Numbered from the stretch's first letter, positions 1 to 9,481 are shown. The stretch is DNA of 64,000 nt from Lachnospiraceae bacterium (GCA_017517305.1 JAFWZV010000015.1:62001-126000); one strand, 5' to 3'. Notes: generated from the letters alone by a model not told the origin. Numbers and translations: made by a program.

Positions 1-172
1 ACTGAGGACATAAACATTCTACATCCTCATTAGAATACATGGTTTCATAGGCGTATTTTGTTTCATTTCCACAGCATTCGCAAATAAGACTTTGTCCTTC
101 TTTTGCTTCGTAGAAAATGTTCATATCCCATACATTAGGGTGATATTTGAAATGTGGTTTGTTGTGTTTCAT
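1..172 (-). CDS. CbrC-family (UPF0167) immunity-like protein, 3' end cut by window edge
   Basis: Translating the minus strand from the ATG at 172-170 gives an open frame that runs off the window. It starts MKHNKPHFKYHPNVWDMNIF and continues through an ICECCGNETKY segment. The early FKYHP motif and the following CxxC pair are the signature of CbrC/UPF0167 proteins, which were first linked to colicin E2 tolerance. Members often sit next to nuclease toxins as immunity proteins. It begins 15 bp after the stop of an LHH nuclease remnant, the usual toxin-then-immunity order. Only about 57 residues are visible. The family call comes from motif recognition, and the immunity role is inferred from context. 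Confidence 0.62.
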   Translation of the reverse strand, partial: MKHNKPHFKYHPNVWDMNIFYEAKEGQSLICECCGNETKYAYETMYSNEDVECLCPQ

Positions 173-186
173 GTTATTACCTCAGG

Positions 187-510
187 TTAGTTGTAGTAGG
201 TTGCCATTGCTTTCCAAAATTCTTTGCAGGTTTTGTCAAATGATTCTCTGTCTATCTCAGAAGATTGTTTATAACCATGCAAAGATGCATTATGATGCTC
301 TGTAGATGTCAGAATAGCTAATGTACCGTCATTTTCTTGGCCGATATGATGCAACTCATATCTTTTTCCTGTAGTATCAAATGGTGCGTTACCATTCATC
401 ATTAATTCCCTATTTGTTTTCCCATTTGCACTAGGTGCAACATACTTTACATAATATTTCTTTTTACCATTAATACATTCTTTATCATTCCCAATCCAGC
501 ATAAAACTCT
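187..510 (-). pseudogene. Remnant of a polymorphic toxin: LHH-type HNH/Endo VII nuclease C-terminal domain
   Basis: The open frame runs from the stop at 513-511 to the stop at 187. It reads through KYVAPSANGKTNRELM and then RYELHHIGQ, which carries the LHH motif of the HNH/Endonuclease VII toxin superfamily, and a later STEHH. Only the toxin tip is left: there is no delivery or pretoxin domain. The first methionine (402) lies inside the conserved domain start, so a 71-residue product from it would be incomplete. Its 5' part overlaps the 3' end of the upstream HNH gene in another frame, which marks a recombination junction at about 450-510. The CbrC-type immunity gene follows. It is best read as an orphaned toxin tip left when the defence island arrived. 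Translation is uncertain. Confidence 0.66.
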
Positions 511-1073
511 TCATTATCTTTACATTGTTCTTGTAACCCGATTATATTTAACAATAAATAATCCAGTCTATGTAATTCCGAACCCAACCGAATCTTGTCA
601 TAAAAATCTTTAATATACTGATCTTCTTTATATTCATCGTTTATACAAATATTATAATTATCGTCTCTAATAAATGTATTTTTTATTCCCTCTCCATCTG
701 GATATAATTCATCAAAATAATTCTCCTCAATCCAAAAGGAACTTTTGTTATGATTACAATCATGACACGCCAGAATTAAATTTTCAATATATCCCGCATC
801 TTTCTTCGATTTAAACTTTGGTGCCTTTTCATATAAAAAATGGTCTATTTCAAATTCATTTTTCTTTATTAAATCGACAGATACTCCACAATATGCACAT
901 TTCCCATTATATACCTTTAAAAAATCTAACTTGAATTTTTCCGAATTATCACTAATGTAAGTATGCATATCTTGTGCATATGGATGTTCATCTTTTACCA
1001 AAGCTTCGACTTTTTTCTTCTTCTCTTTAACGTCAATTAATACTGGACAATACTTGGTTCTTCTGTAATCCAT
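447..1073 (-). CDS. HNH endonuclease, last gene of a kinase/receiver/HNH cassette
   Basis: This is a 208-residue HNH nuclease. It has a first zinc-binding pair C59/C62 (CAYC), a catalytic D77-H78 (EIDH), N98 in ENLILAC, a second pair C103/C106, and N107 and K110 in CNHNK. It therefore looks catalytically intact. The N-terminal 50 residues are charged and helical and have no recognised domain. The start has a GGAAGG ribosome-binding site 7 bp upstream and follows the receiver gene's stop by 3 bp, so the genes are translationally linked. The likely role is the DNA-cutting effector controlled by the two upstream signalling proteins. The last 20 or so residues overlap an LHH toxin remnant in another frame, so the natural C-terminus may have been altered. 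It could also be a Septu PtuB-like nuclease, but the usual ATPase partner is absent. Confidence 0.78.
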   Translation of the reverse strand: MDYRRTKYCPVLIDVKEKKKKVEALVKDEHPYAQDMHTYISDNSEKFKLDFLKVYNGKCAYCGVSVDLIKKNEFEIDHFLYEKAPKFKSKKDAGYIENLILACHDCNHNKSSFWIEENYFDELYPDGEGIKNTFIRDDNYNICINDEYKEDQYIKDFYDKIRLGSELHRLDYLLLNIIGLQEQCKDNEEFYAGLGMIKNVLMVKRNIM

Positions 1074-1076
1074 ATT

Positions 1077-1670
1077 TTAACCTTCCACTTTCTCTTGCAA
1101 CTCACGAAACATCCTAATCACATCATCAATATCATTTTTAGTTAATTCGTCAAATCTGCCTTGTCCATTTATTGAATTAACTATTTTTTCTACCATTACC
1201 TTTTCCCAACTTGTATTTTTCTCCATTTCGGATGCGATTTTACGCACCTCAAAAATATTTCTTACAGCCTGTTCTAACAACTCTGGTAATTTATCATCAT
1301 AGTACTCTTCTGGGAATTTTCCGCATTTAGGATCATATTTGGAAACTGTTTCGTAATCCTTGTCAACTTCATTTTGTGTTATAACAATAACCTCTATGAA
1401 TGGAAAATACTTTTTTAATATAATTTTGAATTCTTCTCCTGTAAATTTACCGGTCGTAGCATTTCTATTTTCAAACAGTCTAGAATCTATAAATATTATA
1501 TTTGCCGTTTTTACATCTGGATTATTAATTAAACTTTCATAACCTTCATCTGGATTAAATTTAATATCTGAATATTCAAAATTGCAGGTATGACTTTGAT
1601 ACTTGTCTAAATATTTCGCCAAAGCAGGTTCTGGATTGTCATCTATATATATTATTTTCAAAGTAGACAT
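1077..1670 (-). CDS. Response-regulator receiver-domain protein, defence associated
   Basis: This 197-residue protein has a CheY-like receiver fold. The acidic pair is D10/D11 (YIDD), the phospho-acceptor candidate is D62 (FIDSR), the switch residue is T98 (VIVIT) and the lysine is K118. The region from residue 15 to 55 is longer than in ordinary receivers, and the K118 loop reads CGKFPE rather than KP. After residue 125 there is a helical tail with no DNA-binding domain. The start codon shares TAATG with the upstream kinase stop and has an AGGAGG site. It is probably the phosphorylation partner of the upstream protein and passes the signal to the HNH nuclease. Direct contact with either is inference. 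Confidence 0.72.
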   Translation of the reverse strand: MSTLKIIYIDDNPEPALAKYLDKYQSHTCNFEYSDIKFNPDEGYESLINNPDVKTANIIFIDSRLFENRNATTGKFTGEEFKIILKKYFPFIEVIVITQNEVDKDYETVSKYDPKCGKFPEEYYDDKLPELLEQAVRNIFEVRKIASEMEKNTSWEKVMVEKIVNSINGQGRFDELTKNDIDDVIRMFRELQEKVEG

Positions 1671-3805
1671 TATAATTTCCCTCCTATTGTAAATTCAATG
1701 GAAAATCCATCTTCTCCTTCTATTTTTTGAATTTCTCCACCTGACATTATACAGGTATTGTTCACAATCCACATACCCAATCCATGTCCATTTGTTCTTG
1801 TTGTTTCATGCACTTCTAATATTTTTCTAGGATCCGTTTTATACTTATCATCAAGTCCCTTTCCATTGTCACTATACTTAATTTTAAGAAATCCATTCGA
1901 TTCACTTGCTTTAATTGTGATAAGCAATTTTTGTGTATTATCATTTTGCTGTACACTATTTAAAATTAAATTATCCATAATAACTTGTAACATATCTTCC
2001 GAAATCTGATAAATAATATCTTCATCCATCAATATTTCAACAGAAAGCCATGCATAATCTCTTTCCCACACCTGTTTATTAATAGATAATATATCAGCAA
2101 CACTTTGAAATTTCGTTTCAAATTGCTTTTTCTCAACCTCTTCCAGCATTGTGTCCATAAATGTTATTAGTTTCTTTCCAACCTCATCATTATTTTTTAG
2201 CAAATACGGAACATTCTTATATGACTTGCGAGTGTTTTCTATAGAATTAAGTTCTTCCCACATTCCATATTCCTTCAATGCATCTACGATATTGTTATAG
2301 CTTTCAAAAATAGCATTTCTGTCATTCTTCATTTCGTGTGCAATTGAAGATGCCTTCAATCCTGTTGTCGCAAGCACATTTAAAATACGTACATCGTACT
2401 TGTATCTTGCCTCTACAGCTTCTTTATCTTTTTGATACTGTTTTCCTTCCTTTTTATATCCTTTAAGCTCTGCTGCCAACTGTTTTGCTTCATCCTTTGT
2501 AAATTCACTTACTGATGAAGGTTTACTAATCACTCGATCAGATACCGGTGTTGCCTTTTGTTCCTCCTGTTGATTCTTTACATTAATTTTTCTAATAATG
2601 CTCTGTCTGTATCTTTCAAACTCTTTAATTCCAATCAATATAATTTCAACAAATAATTGGTAATATATATTCTCATCTAACCCTTGTCTATTTGCCATAT
2701 CTTGAAGAACTGAATTTTCTCGTTTATCAATCAAAACAAAGCCTGCCATTTGGTTCTCTCTCACACGCCATGCTCCTGTTGGATGCGAAGCTGCTGCTGG
2801 TGATTTTCTTGATCTTTTACCTAATCCAAGCCAGTCTTTCTTTCCTTCATATGAAGATATACTGAACGCATTTCTGTATAATATTACTCCGCTCTCTACA
2901 CTATCCGGAGTATCCAAGTATTTGTACATAAATTTGTCTTTATCTTCATTTGAAGAAGTTAAATTAAAAAAGAAATTTGCCGAAAAATCGCCCAACTCTT
3001 TTATAACAGAATCAATATCACCATCAATTAGCTCTACAAGTTCAGTTCCTTTTAGTTCCTTAATTATATCCGTCTTTATTTCATATTTTTTTATATCAAT
3101 AGCAGGACAGTACTTCAAAGCATCACCTTCAAATTCATCTGAATTTACTATTGTTGTCAAAATACCATCACTGTATTTTAAAACAATATTACTTCTGCAA
3201 TTAATTCCCGCTTGAGCTTCTGGAAAATGTGGCGGAACAACCTTATCATATTCATCAGCAATAATTCTAATCTCCATAGAAGTATCGTGATAAGTTTTCT
3301 TCAAATAATTACGTAAATTTTCTATACGCTTTTTATTCCATTTTTCTCTTAGACCTACTATAGTTATGTCTGTTCCCTTCTCGCGAACAACATCATTTTT
3401 TTCCAAAACAGAAGTATTCCAATCCGTTCTCCATATCACCCCTATTGAATCTGTTTTTTGAGATTTCATACATACGCTTCGCCCTAATCTCGACAACGCA
3501 AACCTTCCAACCCCCTTGGAACCTGCTTGTATTCTCTTTTTATTATTTTCATCAACTATTTCATAATCTTTGCCACTTTTCCCAATATGCATCCAATGCG
3601 CTTTTATATCTTCTTCATCCATTCCAATACCATTATCAATAAACTGTAACTCGTCATTCTTAAATATAATTTTTAGATTTAGTGCATTTGCATCGTATGC
3701 ATTTTTTACTAATTCAAGAATTGCTGCCTCATCCGTAGAAAAATTTTGCACACCTAATAATTCAGCAATTGTGCTATCCTCAATAACATATTTCAATTCT
3801 TCCAT
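1670..3805 (-). CDS. Double GHKL ATPase: MORC/MutL/Hsp90-type N-terminus fused to a histidine-kinase core
   Basis: This 711-residue protein has two GHKL ATPase modules. The N-terminal one is of the Hsp90/MutL/MORC kind, with an N-box at 31-39 (ELVKNAYDA), DNGIGM at 57-62 and GSKGVGRFAL at 95-104. A transducer-like region follows, then a lysine-rich coiled coil at about 440-470. The C-terminal module is a sensor-kinase core with an H-box around H490 (SIAHEMKND), an N-box near 612 (DNLILNS), DNGKGL near 646 and GHGLGMWIV near 673. There are no membrane segments, so it is cytosolic. The ATG at 3805 was chosen over an upstream GTG (3814) because AGGAGG lies 8 bp before it. MORC/MutL-like ATPases are a known feature of restriction loci. 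Here the N-terminal ATPase may sense DNA or infection and the kinase half may phosphorylate the next gene's receiver. Confidence 0.78.
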   Translation of the reverse strand: MEELKYVIEDSTIAELLGVQNFSTDEAAILELVKNAYDANALNLKIIFKNDELQFIDNGIGMDEEDIKAHWMHIGKSGKDYEIVDENNKKRIQAGSKGVGRFALSRLGRSVCMKSQKTDSIGVIWRTDWNTSVLEKNDVVREKGTDITIVGLREKWNKKRIENLRNYLKKTYHDTSMEIRIIADEYDKVVPPHFPEAQAGINCRSNIVLKYSDGILTTIVNSDEFEGDALKYCPAIDIKKYEIKTDIIKELKGTELVELIDGDIDSVIKELGDFSANFFFNLTSSNEDKDKFMYKYLDTPDSVESGVILYRNAFSISSYEGKKDWLGLGKRSRKSPAAASHPTGAWRVRENQMAGFVLIDKRENSVLQDMANRQGLDENIYYQLFVEIILIGIKEFERYRQSIIRKINVKNQQEEQKATPVSDRVISKPSSVSEFTKDEAKQLAAELKGYKKEGKQYQKDKEAVEARYKYDVRILNVLATTGLKASSIAHEMKNDRNAIFESYNNIVDALKEYGMWEELNSIENTRKSYKNVPYLLKNNDEVGKKLITFMDTMLEEVEKKQFETKFQSVADILSINKQVWERDYAWLSVEILMDEDIIYQISEDMLQVIMDNLILNSVQQNDNTQKLLITIKASESNGFLKIKYSDNGKGLDDKYKTDPRKILEVHETTRTNGHGLGMWIVNNTCIMSGGEIQKIEGEDGFSIEFTIGGKL

Positions 3806-3817
3806 AAGTTGCACCTC

Positions 3818-5233
3818 CTAAAACATATAATTTTCAACATCCTTTGACGTAATTCTCACCGATTTACCGCTTATAGGTATACCAACTTTTAAAACATACT
3901 CTTTAAATTCATCACTTCTAAGTATTTCGATTGCTTCTGCCAATGTATATTCATTATTATCTTCCTTTTCCACAATATACATTCCTGCATACGGTATACA
4001 TTCTTGTTCTAACTCATATACATCTACACCATTTGTCACAACCGTTGAAATTAAAAGTTTCTGGCTATTCAAACCACTTAGTGCTTGCGAACGCCCATAC
4101 TCATACCATTTAGCATTATTATCACTTTGTCTTTTATCTAACTCGTCACGAAACTTATTGAGATATGCTGTTGCTTCAGGATATAAACGTTCAAACTCAC
4201 CGTCAGCAAAACGCACCAGTCCATTCTCATCATACGAATACGGAAATATTATTTTCTCATGTTTTTCGTATCTTAATGTCCTCGGTGTCTCGGTACTTCT
4301 AACCACTGCTCTTTCAATAGTATGATTATCACAAACATAACCATTGTCCACTTCGGTATATGCCCCGTCCGGCAATACATATGCTTTATTCAACAATGTT
4401 GCCACAACATGTGACACCTTAAAATAATCTCCAAAACGATGTTGTCCTTCTTCGTTCTCTTCTGTAAAAAACCACTTTTCTTCTAAGCCAGCAATTGGTA
4501 TATCCAGTTTAGTTTCCATACCCATATCCTGATAGTGTAAAATATCCTGTTGACGCTGTTTATCCAACACCATTATAGATGATTTAACTAAGGCCTTATC
4601 AAATATCTTAACTTGTTTGTAATCCTTTATTTTTGAAATATAAGGACTCATAAAAACTCTTAAATTATGCCCATACACAGTCTTATAAATACTACTTGGT
4701 ATAAGATAAGACATCTTTCCATTATTTGCTAATGACTTAATACTTTTCTCTATAAACGCATAGCAATAATCAAATTTCCCTTTAACACATGTCGTAAAAC
4801 TATTTTTAACAAATGTCTGCTCATCCTCTTTCAATTCACTATACGTTATATATGGGGGATTACCTACAATATATTGAAACTTTATTGCGGTATTCCATTT
4901 CAAATAATCGGCATTAAAAACTTTCCAATCAACATTGCCAATATTATTACTCTTCAATACTTCATCTAAATTTTCGATACATTTATCATACTGTTCTTTA
5001 TCAATCTCGATTCCGTATACATCTCTTGCTAATCCGTTTTTTATCTTTGTTCTAGACAATCCGTTTGCACGGCAATCATCAATATACCTTTGAACTACAG
5101 CAACCAGGATATTGCCATCGCCGCAGGAATTCTCTAGTATTTTTTTTCCATATAAATTATGGGTATATCCCACACTATCTAGTAATTCTCTTACATAATT
5201 TTCAGGCGTAAACACCTGGCACTTCTTGTTCAT
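3818..5233 (-). CDS. Eco57I/TaqI-like N6-adenine DNA methyltransferase
   Basis: This 471-residue class I methyltransferase has motif X (QVFTP, 6-10), a divergent SAM-binding motif I ENSCGDGN (34-41, in place of the usual DPACGSG), and catalytic motif IV NPPY at 125-128. The NPPY motif indicates N6-adenine methylation. The C-terminal half, about 200 to 471, resembles the target-recognition region of Eco57I-like enzymes. The ATG at 5233 places MNKKCQVFTP at the family's normal start. A GTG at 5266 would add 11 residues and overlap the upstream gene by 14 bp. It sits between an Mrr-type nuclease and the GHKL cassette. It may protect the host from one of these or mark DNA for them. It is distinct from HsdM, so the locus has two adenine methylases. 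Confidence 0.8.
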   Translation of the reverse strand: MNKKCQVFTPENYVRELLDSVGYTHNLYGKKILENSCGDGNILVAVVQRYIDDCRANGLSRTKIKNGLARDVYGIEIDKEQYDKCIENLDEVLKSNNIGNVDWKVFNADYLKWNTAIKFQYIVGNPPYITYSELKEDEQTFVKNSFTTCVKGKFDYCYAFIEKSIKSLANNGKMSYLIPSSIYKTVYGHNLRVFMSPYISKIKDYKQVKIFDKALVKSSIMVLDKQRQQDILHYQDMGMETKLDIPIAGLEEKWFFTEENEEGQHRFGDYFKVSHVVATLLNKAYVLPDGAYTEVDNGYVCDNHTIERAVVRSTETPRTLRYEKHEKIIFPYSYDENGLVRFADGEFERLYPEATAYLNKFRDELDKRQSDNNAKWYEYGRSQALSGLNSQKLLISTVVTNGVDVYELEQECIPYAGMYIVEKEDNNEYTLAEAIEILRSDEFKEYVLKVGIPISGKSVRITSKDVENYMF

Positions 5234-5252
5234 AGCTATCTCTTCACTTTCT

Positions 5253-6278
5253 CTATTCTTCCTCACTCAATATCCATATCTGCTTGAGTGGTATTTCTGC
5301 CTTAATGGCAGGACTTAACTTCTCGTAATTATCAAACAATTCCTTAATAACATCCGTAGAATCCCAAAGACGAATTTTGAAGAACTGATTACCTTCTTCT
5401 CTTGCAACACTATCTTTAAATCCATTCCACGATACAAGCAAACCATATTCAGCTTGTACATTATTCATCACACCGCCCAATTGATCCAATGTCGGTCTAT
5501 CCACAGGTGCATCTTGCGTCTTTACCTGCACACAAATCTTAGGAGAACCGAATCCCATTTCTCCACCGGAAGCCAACAAATCTTTTCCTCCATCAGCTCC
5601 TTGTTTGCTATGATATACAGTAAATCCTTTAGCCTTCAAAATCTCTTCGATTAAGCTTTCCATTTTATAACCTTTAAACTTCTGGATAATATACTTAGCA
5701 ATAGCATCCTGAATAGCCTCTTCTAAATTGGTTGAAGAATCTGCTTGTGTATCATCTGCTTCTGGAAATACAGAATTTGACACTCCCAGAACCTTCCAAT
5801 CATTTGCTTCCATTGTTTTAATTCTATTTTCGGCATCATTTCTTGTAATTTTACACACAGTCATAAACGCACCGAATGAATACAACATATCTTGGTCAAA
5901 ATTGTTTCTTGGAATATCTTTTGCAAACCAATCGATACTTCTGTAATGGTAGTACGGATTACCATTATTAGCATCATATGTATACTCGCCGGTAACTTTA
6001 CCAATATGAATTGTACTTGTCCGCTTACTTGGCAAAACAATCCAGTCACCGATTTTCATACGATGAGCAATAGGATAAATCTGAGATTCCCAGTTTTTTA
6101 ATGTGTTTATCTTCTCAGAAGGATACAACTCTTGTAATTTCTGCAAATGAGCTGCTCTATCTTTATAATCTTTCAAGTTGATTTTTAAATCATGCCATGT
6201 AAGATAAATCTTATTATCTGTTAAAAACTTTTCCTCGTATTCGCCATTCTTTCCAGCTCTAAATAACCAAATACTCAT
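5253..6278 (-). CDS. Mrr-type restriction endonuclease with N-terminal base-sensing-like domain
   Basis: This 341-residue protein has two parts. Residues 1-150 are rich in aromatic residues and strands (WLFRAG, then GDWIVLP) and resemble the PUA/EVE-like modules found on modification-sensing nucleases. Residues 200-300 form an Mrr_cat restriction domain with D229 and D233 in GADGGKDLL, and Q251-V-K253 as the (D/E/Q)xK motif. The start has GGAGG 7 bp upstream. Mrr enzymes usually cut methylated or otherwise modified DNA. Its position directly before an adenine methylase could instead mean it cuts unmodified sites and is paired with that enzyme. The N-terminal assignment is less certain than the nuclease call. 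Confidence 0.75.
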   Translation of the reverse strand: MSIWLFRAGKNGEYEEKFLTDNKIYLTWHDLKINLKDYKDRAAHLQKLQELYPSEKINTLKNWESQIYPIAHRMKIGDWIVLPSKRTSTIHIGKVTGEYTYDANNGNPYYHYRSIDWFAKDIPRNNFDQDMLYSFGAFMTVCKITRNDAENRIKTMEANDWKVLGVSNSVFPEADDTQADSSTNLEEAIQDAIAKYIIQKFKGYKMESLIEEILKAKGFTVYHSKQGADGGKDLLASGGEMGFGSPKICVQVKTQDAPVDRPTLDQLGGVMNNVQAEYGLLVSWNGFKDSVAREEGNQFFKIRLWDSTDVIKELFDNYEKLSPAIKAEIPLKQIWILSEEE

Positions 6279-6296
6279 CTTATACCTCCAATCGCA

Positions 6297-9200
6297 TTAC
6301 GCCACTTCTTTATACCTAGTAAATATATACTCATAAATTCTCTGTCGATATGTAGAAATACTCAATTCATCATAACTTTCTGGCAATTCTTTCCACAAAG
6401 TATCACGTATCAAATTATCTATTTCAGCTTTTGTCTCCTGCTTATCTGTCCAATGGTCAAGCTCAGCAATCTTGGTCTTTACCTTGTTCAATAATTCCAC
6501 TGCAACTTTCTTAATGGCTTTAATATCTTCCTTCGACAAATTCTCAGAGAACAACATATCATACAAAGATAATTCTTCATCACTTGAAAACCCTTCACGA
6601 ACATAACGTTGTTCTTCTTGACTCATGCTGTTCGCTAAATTCATAAGTTCCACAAAAGTCTTTTCTATGTTGGCTCTATCCTGTTCACTATTATATTCCT
6701 CAATAATTTGACGATAACGCTCATAGTAATCAACTCGGTTAGGATTTGCCTTTAGCATAGAAGCAAGACGTTCCTGTATAAGTTCATCCAATTCCACTAT
6801 CATTAAATTTCTCTTTTTAGCCTTGGCAAACTCTCTCTTTAGCAAATCAAAATCTATTTTACTGATATCAAAACGTTTTGATGCATCACCGCTTGACTGT
6901 TGGTCAACTTGTATATATTCTCCTATGATACCATTAATTTGAACCATCAATTCCGTGTTATCAATATATTTTCTCTTTTTTCTTAATTCCTCACATATTG
7001 CTATGATTGCATCTTTATATGATCTCTCCTTAGCAGAAATATCATTTCTAGCAAGATACTTCATAAGTCGACTCAATTCATTCCCATAAGTCATAAATTG
7101 TTTCTTTGTCTCTCTACTTTCAGAAACAGCATTTGCTCCTTCTTGCAACAATGCAAGTTTAGAAAAGTCCTTAGCTTCAACTAATTCTTTTAAAGAGAAG
7201 TCATAACTTTCAAGAAAAGAATCAGTCACTTCAATTACTTCCACAACCCTTGTAATCAATTCACCCTTATCAACAGTTGGATCCGTTTCTCCACCGTTAT
7301 TTGCCGTATAATCAGCCAGCGCTTTTCTTAAGGCCTTTACGATTCCTATGTAGTCAACAATTAACCCGTTACTCTTTCCCTCTGCAACTCTATTTGCTCT
7401 TGCTATTGTCTGCATTAATGTATGTGCTTTTAATGGTTTATCCAGATACAAACAAGACAAGCACTTTACATCGAAACCAGTAAGCCACATCGCACATACA
7501 AATACGATTCTCAAAGGATTTTCTTTATCCTTAAACTCTTTATCTAACTCTCGTTTTTCTATCTTCATACGATGAGGTGTTATATCAAGATTCCACTTTT
7601 TAAATGTCTGGATTTCATTCTGCTCCTGACTAATAACCACAGCCATTTCAGTTTCCTTCATCCACTTAATCTTTCTATCCAGTTCTTGTGCTTCTTGCTG
7701 TGATGCTGTTTTGCGCTGACTCTCCAATACCTGTATTTCCTGCTCCCAATATTCTTTTACAAAATTATACATACGAACGCAAGTTACCTTATTAAGGCAC
7801 ACAAACATAGCCTTACCACTTGTCCACAAGTCTGAGTAATGCTCTACAAAATCCTTTGCCACAGAACACAAACGTGGTTCTGCTGTCAGCAAATGTATCT
7901 CTTTTGCAAATTCATGCTCAAGCTTTTCTTGCTGTGTTGCATCCAAATCTGCTGCTTCGATTGCATCTAAAATCTTATCCGTAATATCCGGATTCTTGAT
8001 ATCTAATATCTTCTCGCCTCTATTTTCATAATAAAGCGGAACCGTAGCACCATCATCTACCGCTCTCTTAAAATCATATACAGAGATATAGCCACCAAAG
8101 GTACGCTCCGTAATATTATCATTTGAAAGCAACGGCGTTCCCGTAAATCCAATTCTTGCTGCTGTCGGCAACAATGCAACCATATTATCAGCAAACACAC
8201 CATATTGGCTTCTATGTGCCTCATCTGACATAATAATAATATCGTGATCAGGATAAATGGGTTCATCTACCTTTTGGTTAAATTTTTGTATCAATGTAAA
8301 AATAAAACTTGGATTACCTTTTAATTTCTTTATTAAATCACTTCCGCTAGTTGCCATAAACTGTGCCGCTTTTGTCTTTCCAAGCAAACCACAGTTTTCA
8401 AATGTATCACTAATCTGAATATTTAATTCTTCTCTGTCTGTAAGCACAACAATAGTCGGAGAACCAGCAAATTTTCTACGAATCTTCTGTGAAAGAAAGA
8501 CCATAGAATAACTCTTTCCTGAACCTTGTGTATGCCAAAACACACCCAACTTACCATCATTCAGTTTTCTAGCCTCATAGGCTTTTACTGCTTCATTTAC
8601 ACCAAGATACTGATGATTCCTTGCCAAAATTTTTACTGTCTTACCGCCAGAATGATCATACAAAATAAAGTTCTCCAACAAGTCAAGAAAATTTGCTTTA
8701 TTGCAAATACCTCGAAGCATTGTTTCCAATGCAACACTTCCACTTTCCTGCTCATTCAGACGTTTCCACTCATGGAAGAATTCATATTTACTTCCCAAAG
8801 TACCAACTTTTGCCTCCGTACCATTGGAAAGCATTAAAAACGCATTATAATAAAATAAATGTGGAATGGTATCCAAATAATCTGTATAGTTATTAGTATA
8901 TGCGTCCTGCACATCAACAGTATTCTTTTTCAACTCAACAAATAAAAGTGGAATACCATTTACAAAGCCAACAATATCGGTTCGACGGCGGTATAAATCA
9001 CCATGAATCTTTAACTCCTTTATTGCCAAGAAATGATTTCTTTCTTCATCATAAGGATGCTCAAAATCAATGACCATAGCCTTTTTCTCTTCACTCTGAC
9101 CATTAGGTTTCTTTACTGTTACTGGTATACCATCGCGAATCATTGAATACTTCTCTTCATTTATCTGCATAAGTGAAGCTGTAGACATATGATACTCAAA

Positions 9201-9434
9201 TTTCTTCTGTGCCTCTTCCACCTGTGTATCTGTTATCCATGGATTTAAAACACGGAGTGCTTTCTGAAAATAGCGCACCAAAAGAATATCCTTATATGAC
9301 TTTCTTCCAAAGGTGCTATTGTCGCCCAAAACTTCTGTATTATAAGCAAACTCAACCTGCCAGCCAAGTTCCTGCTCAAGGAGGTGCCCTGAACTTTCTT
9401 GTACTAATATGTTTTCTGAATATTCGTAGCTCAT
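6297..9434 (-). CDS. hsdR: Type I restriction enzyme R subunit
   Basis: HsdR is the DNA-translocating and cutting subunit of the type I complex with HsdM and HsdS. The 1045-residue protein has a PD-(D/E)xK nuclease near the N-terminus (D153 and VELKK at 166-170), Walker A TQGSGKS at 302-308, a DEAH box, a TGTPL motif and helicase motif VI QTIARANR. The C-terminal third is helical and probably contacts HsdM. The ATG at 9434 was chosen over an upstream one at 9473 because AAAGGAGG lies 7 bp before it. The length fits the family. No frameshift or lost motif was seen, so it should be active. Confidence 0.93.
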   Translation of the reverse strand: MSYEYSENILVQESSGHLLEQELGWQVEFAYNTEVLGDNSTFGRKSYKDILLVRYFQKALRVLNPWITDTQVEEAQKKFEYHMSTASLMQINEEKYSMIRDGIPVTVKKPNGQSEEKKAMVIDFEHPYDEERNHFLAIKELKIHGDLYRRRTDIVGFVNGIPLLFVELKKNTVDVQDAYTNNYTDYLDTIPHLFYYNAFLMLSNGTEAKVGTLGSKYEFFHEWKRLNEQESGSVALETMLRGICNKANFLDLLENFILYDHSGGKTVKILARNHQYLGVNEAVKAYEARKLNDGKLGVFWHTQGSGKSYSMVFLSQKIRRKFAGSPTIVVLTDREELNIQISDTFENCGLLGKTKAAQFMATSGSDLIKKLKGNPSFIFTLIQKFNQKVDEPIYPDHDIIIMSDEAHRSQYGVFADNMVALLPTAARIGFTGTPLLSNDNITERTFGGYISVYDFKRAVDDGATVPLYYENRGEKILDIKNPDITDKILDAIEAADLDATQQEKLEHEFAKEIHLLTAEPRLCSVAKDFVEHYSDLWTSGKAMFVCLNKVTCVRMYNFVKEYWEQEIQVLESQRKTASQQEAQELDRKIKWMKETEMAVVISQEQNEIQTFKKWNLDITPHRMKIEKRELDKEFKDKENPLRIVFVCAMWLTGFDVKCLSCLYLDKPLKAHTLMQTIARANRVAEGKSNGLIVDYIGIVKALRKALADYTANNGGETDPTVDKGELITRVVEVIEVTDSFLESYDFSLKELVEAKDFSKLALLQEGANAVSESRETKKQFMTYGNELSRLMKYLARNDISAKERSYKDAIIAICEELRKKRKYIDNTELMVQINGIIGEYIQVDQQSSGDASKRFDISKIDFDLLKREFAKAKKRNLMIVELDELIQERLASMLKANPNRVDYYERYRQIIEEYNSEQDRANIEKTFVELMNLANSMSQEEQRYVREGFSSDEELSLYDMLFSENLSKEDIKAIKKVAVELLNKVKTKIAELDHWTDKQETKAEIDNLIRDTLWKELPESYDELSISTYRQRIYEYIFTRYKEVA

Positions 9435-9481
9435 GAAATTTACCTCCTTTTTAATAACATATTTCCATAGCATTCATCTTT

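Noticed and set aside
447-1073. Septu system based on the HNH protein
   Set aside because: Septu pairs the HNH protein with an SMC-like ATPase; the neighbours here are a GHKL kinase and a receiver.
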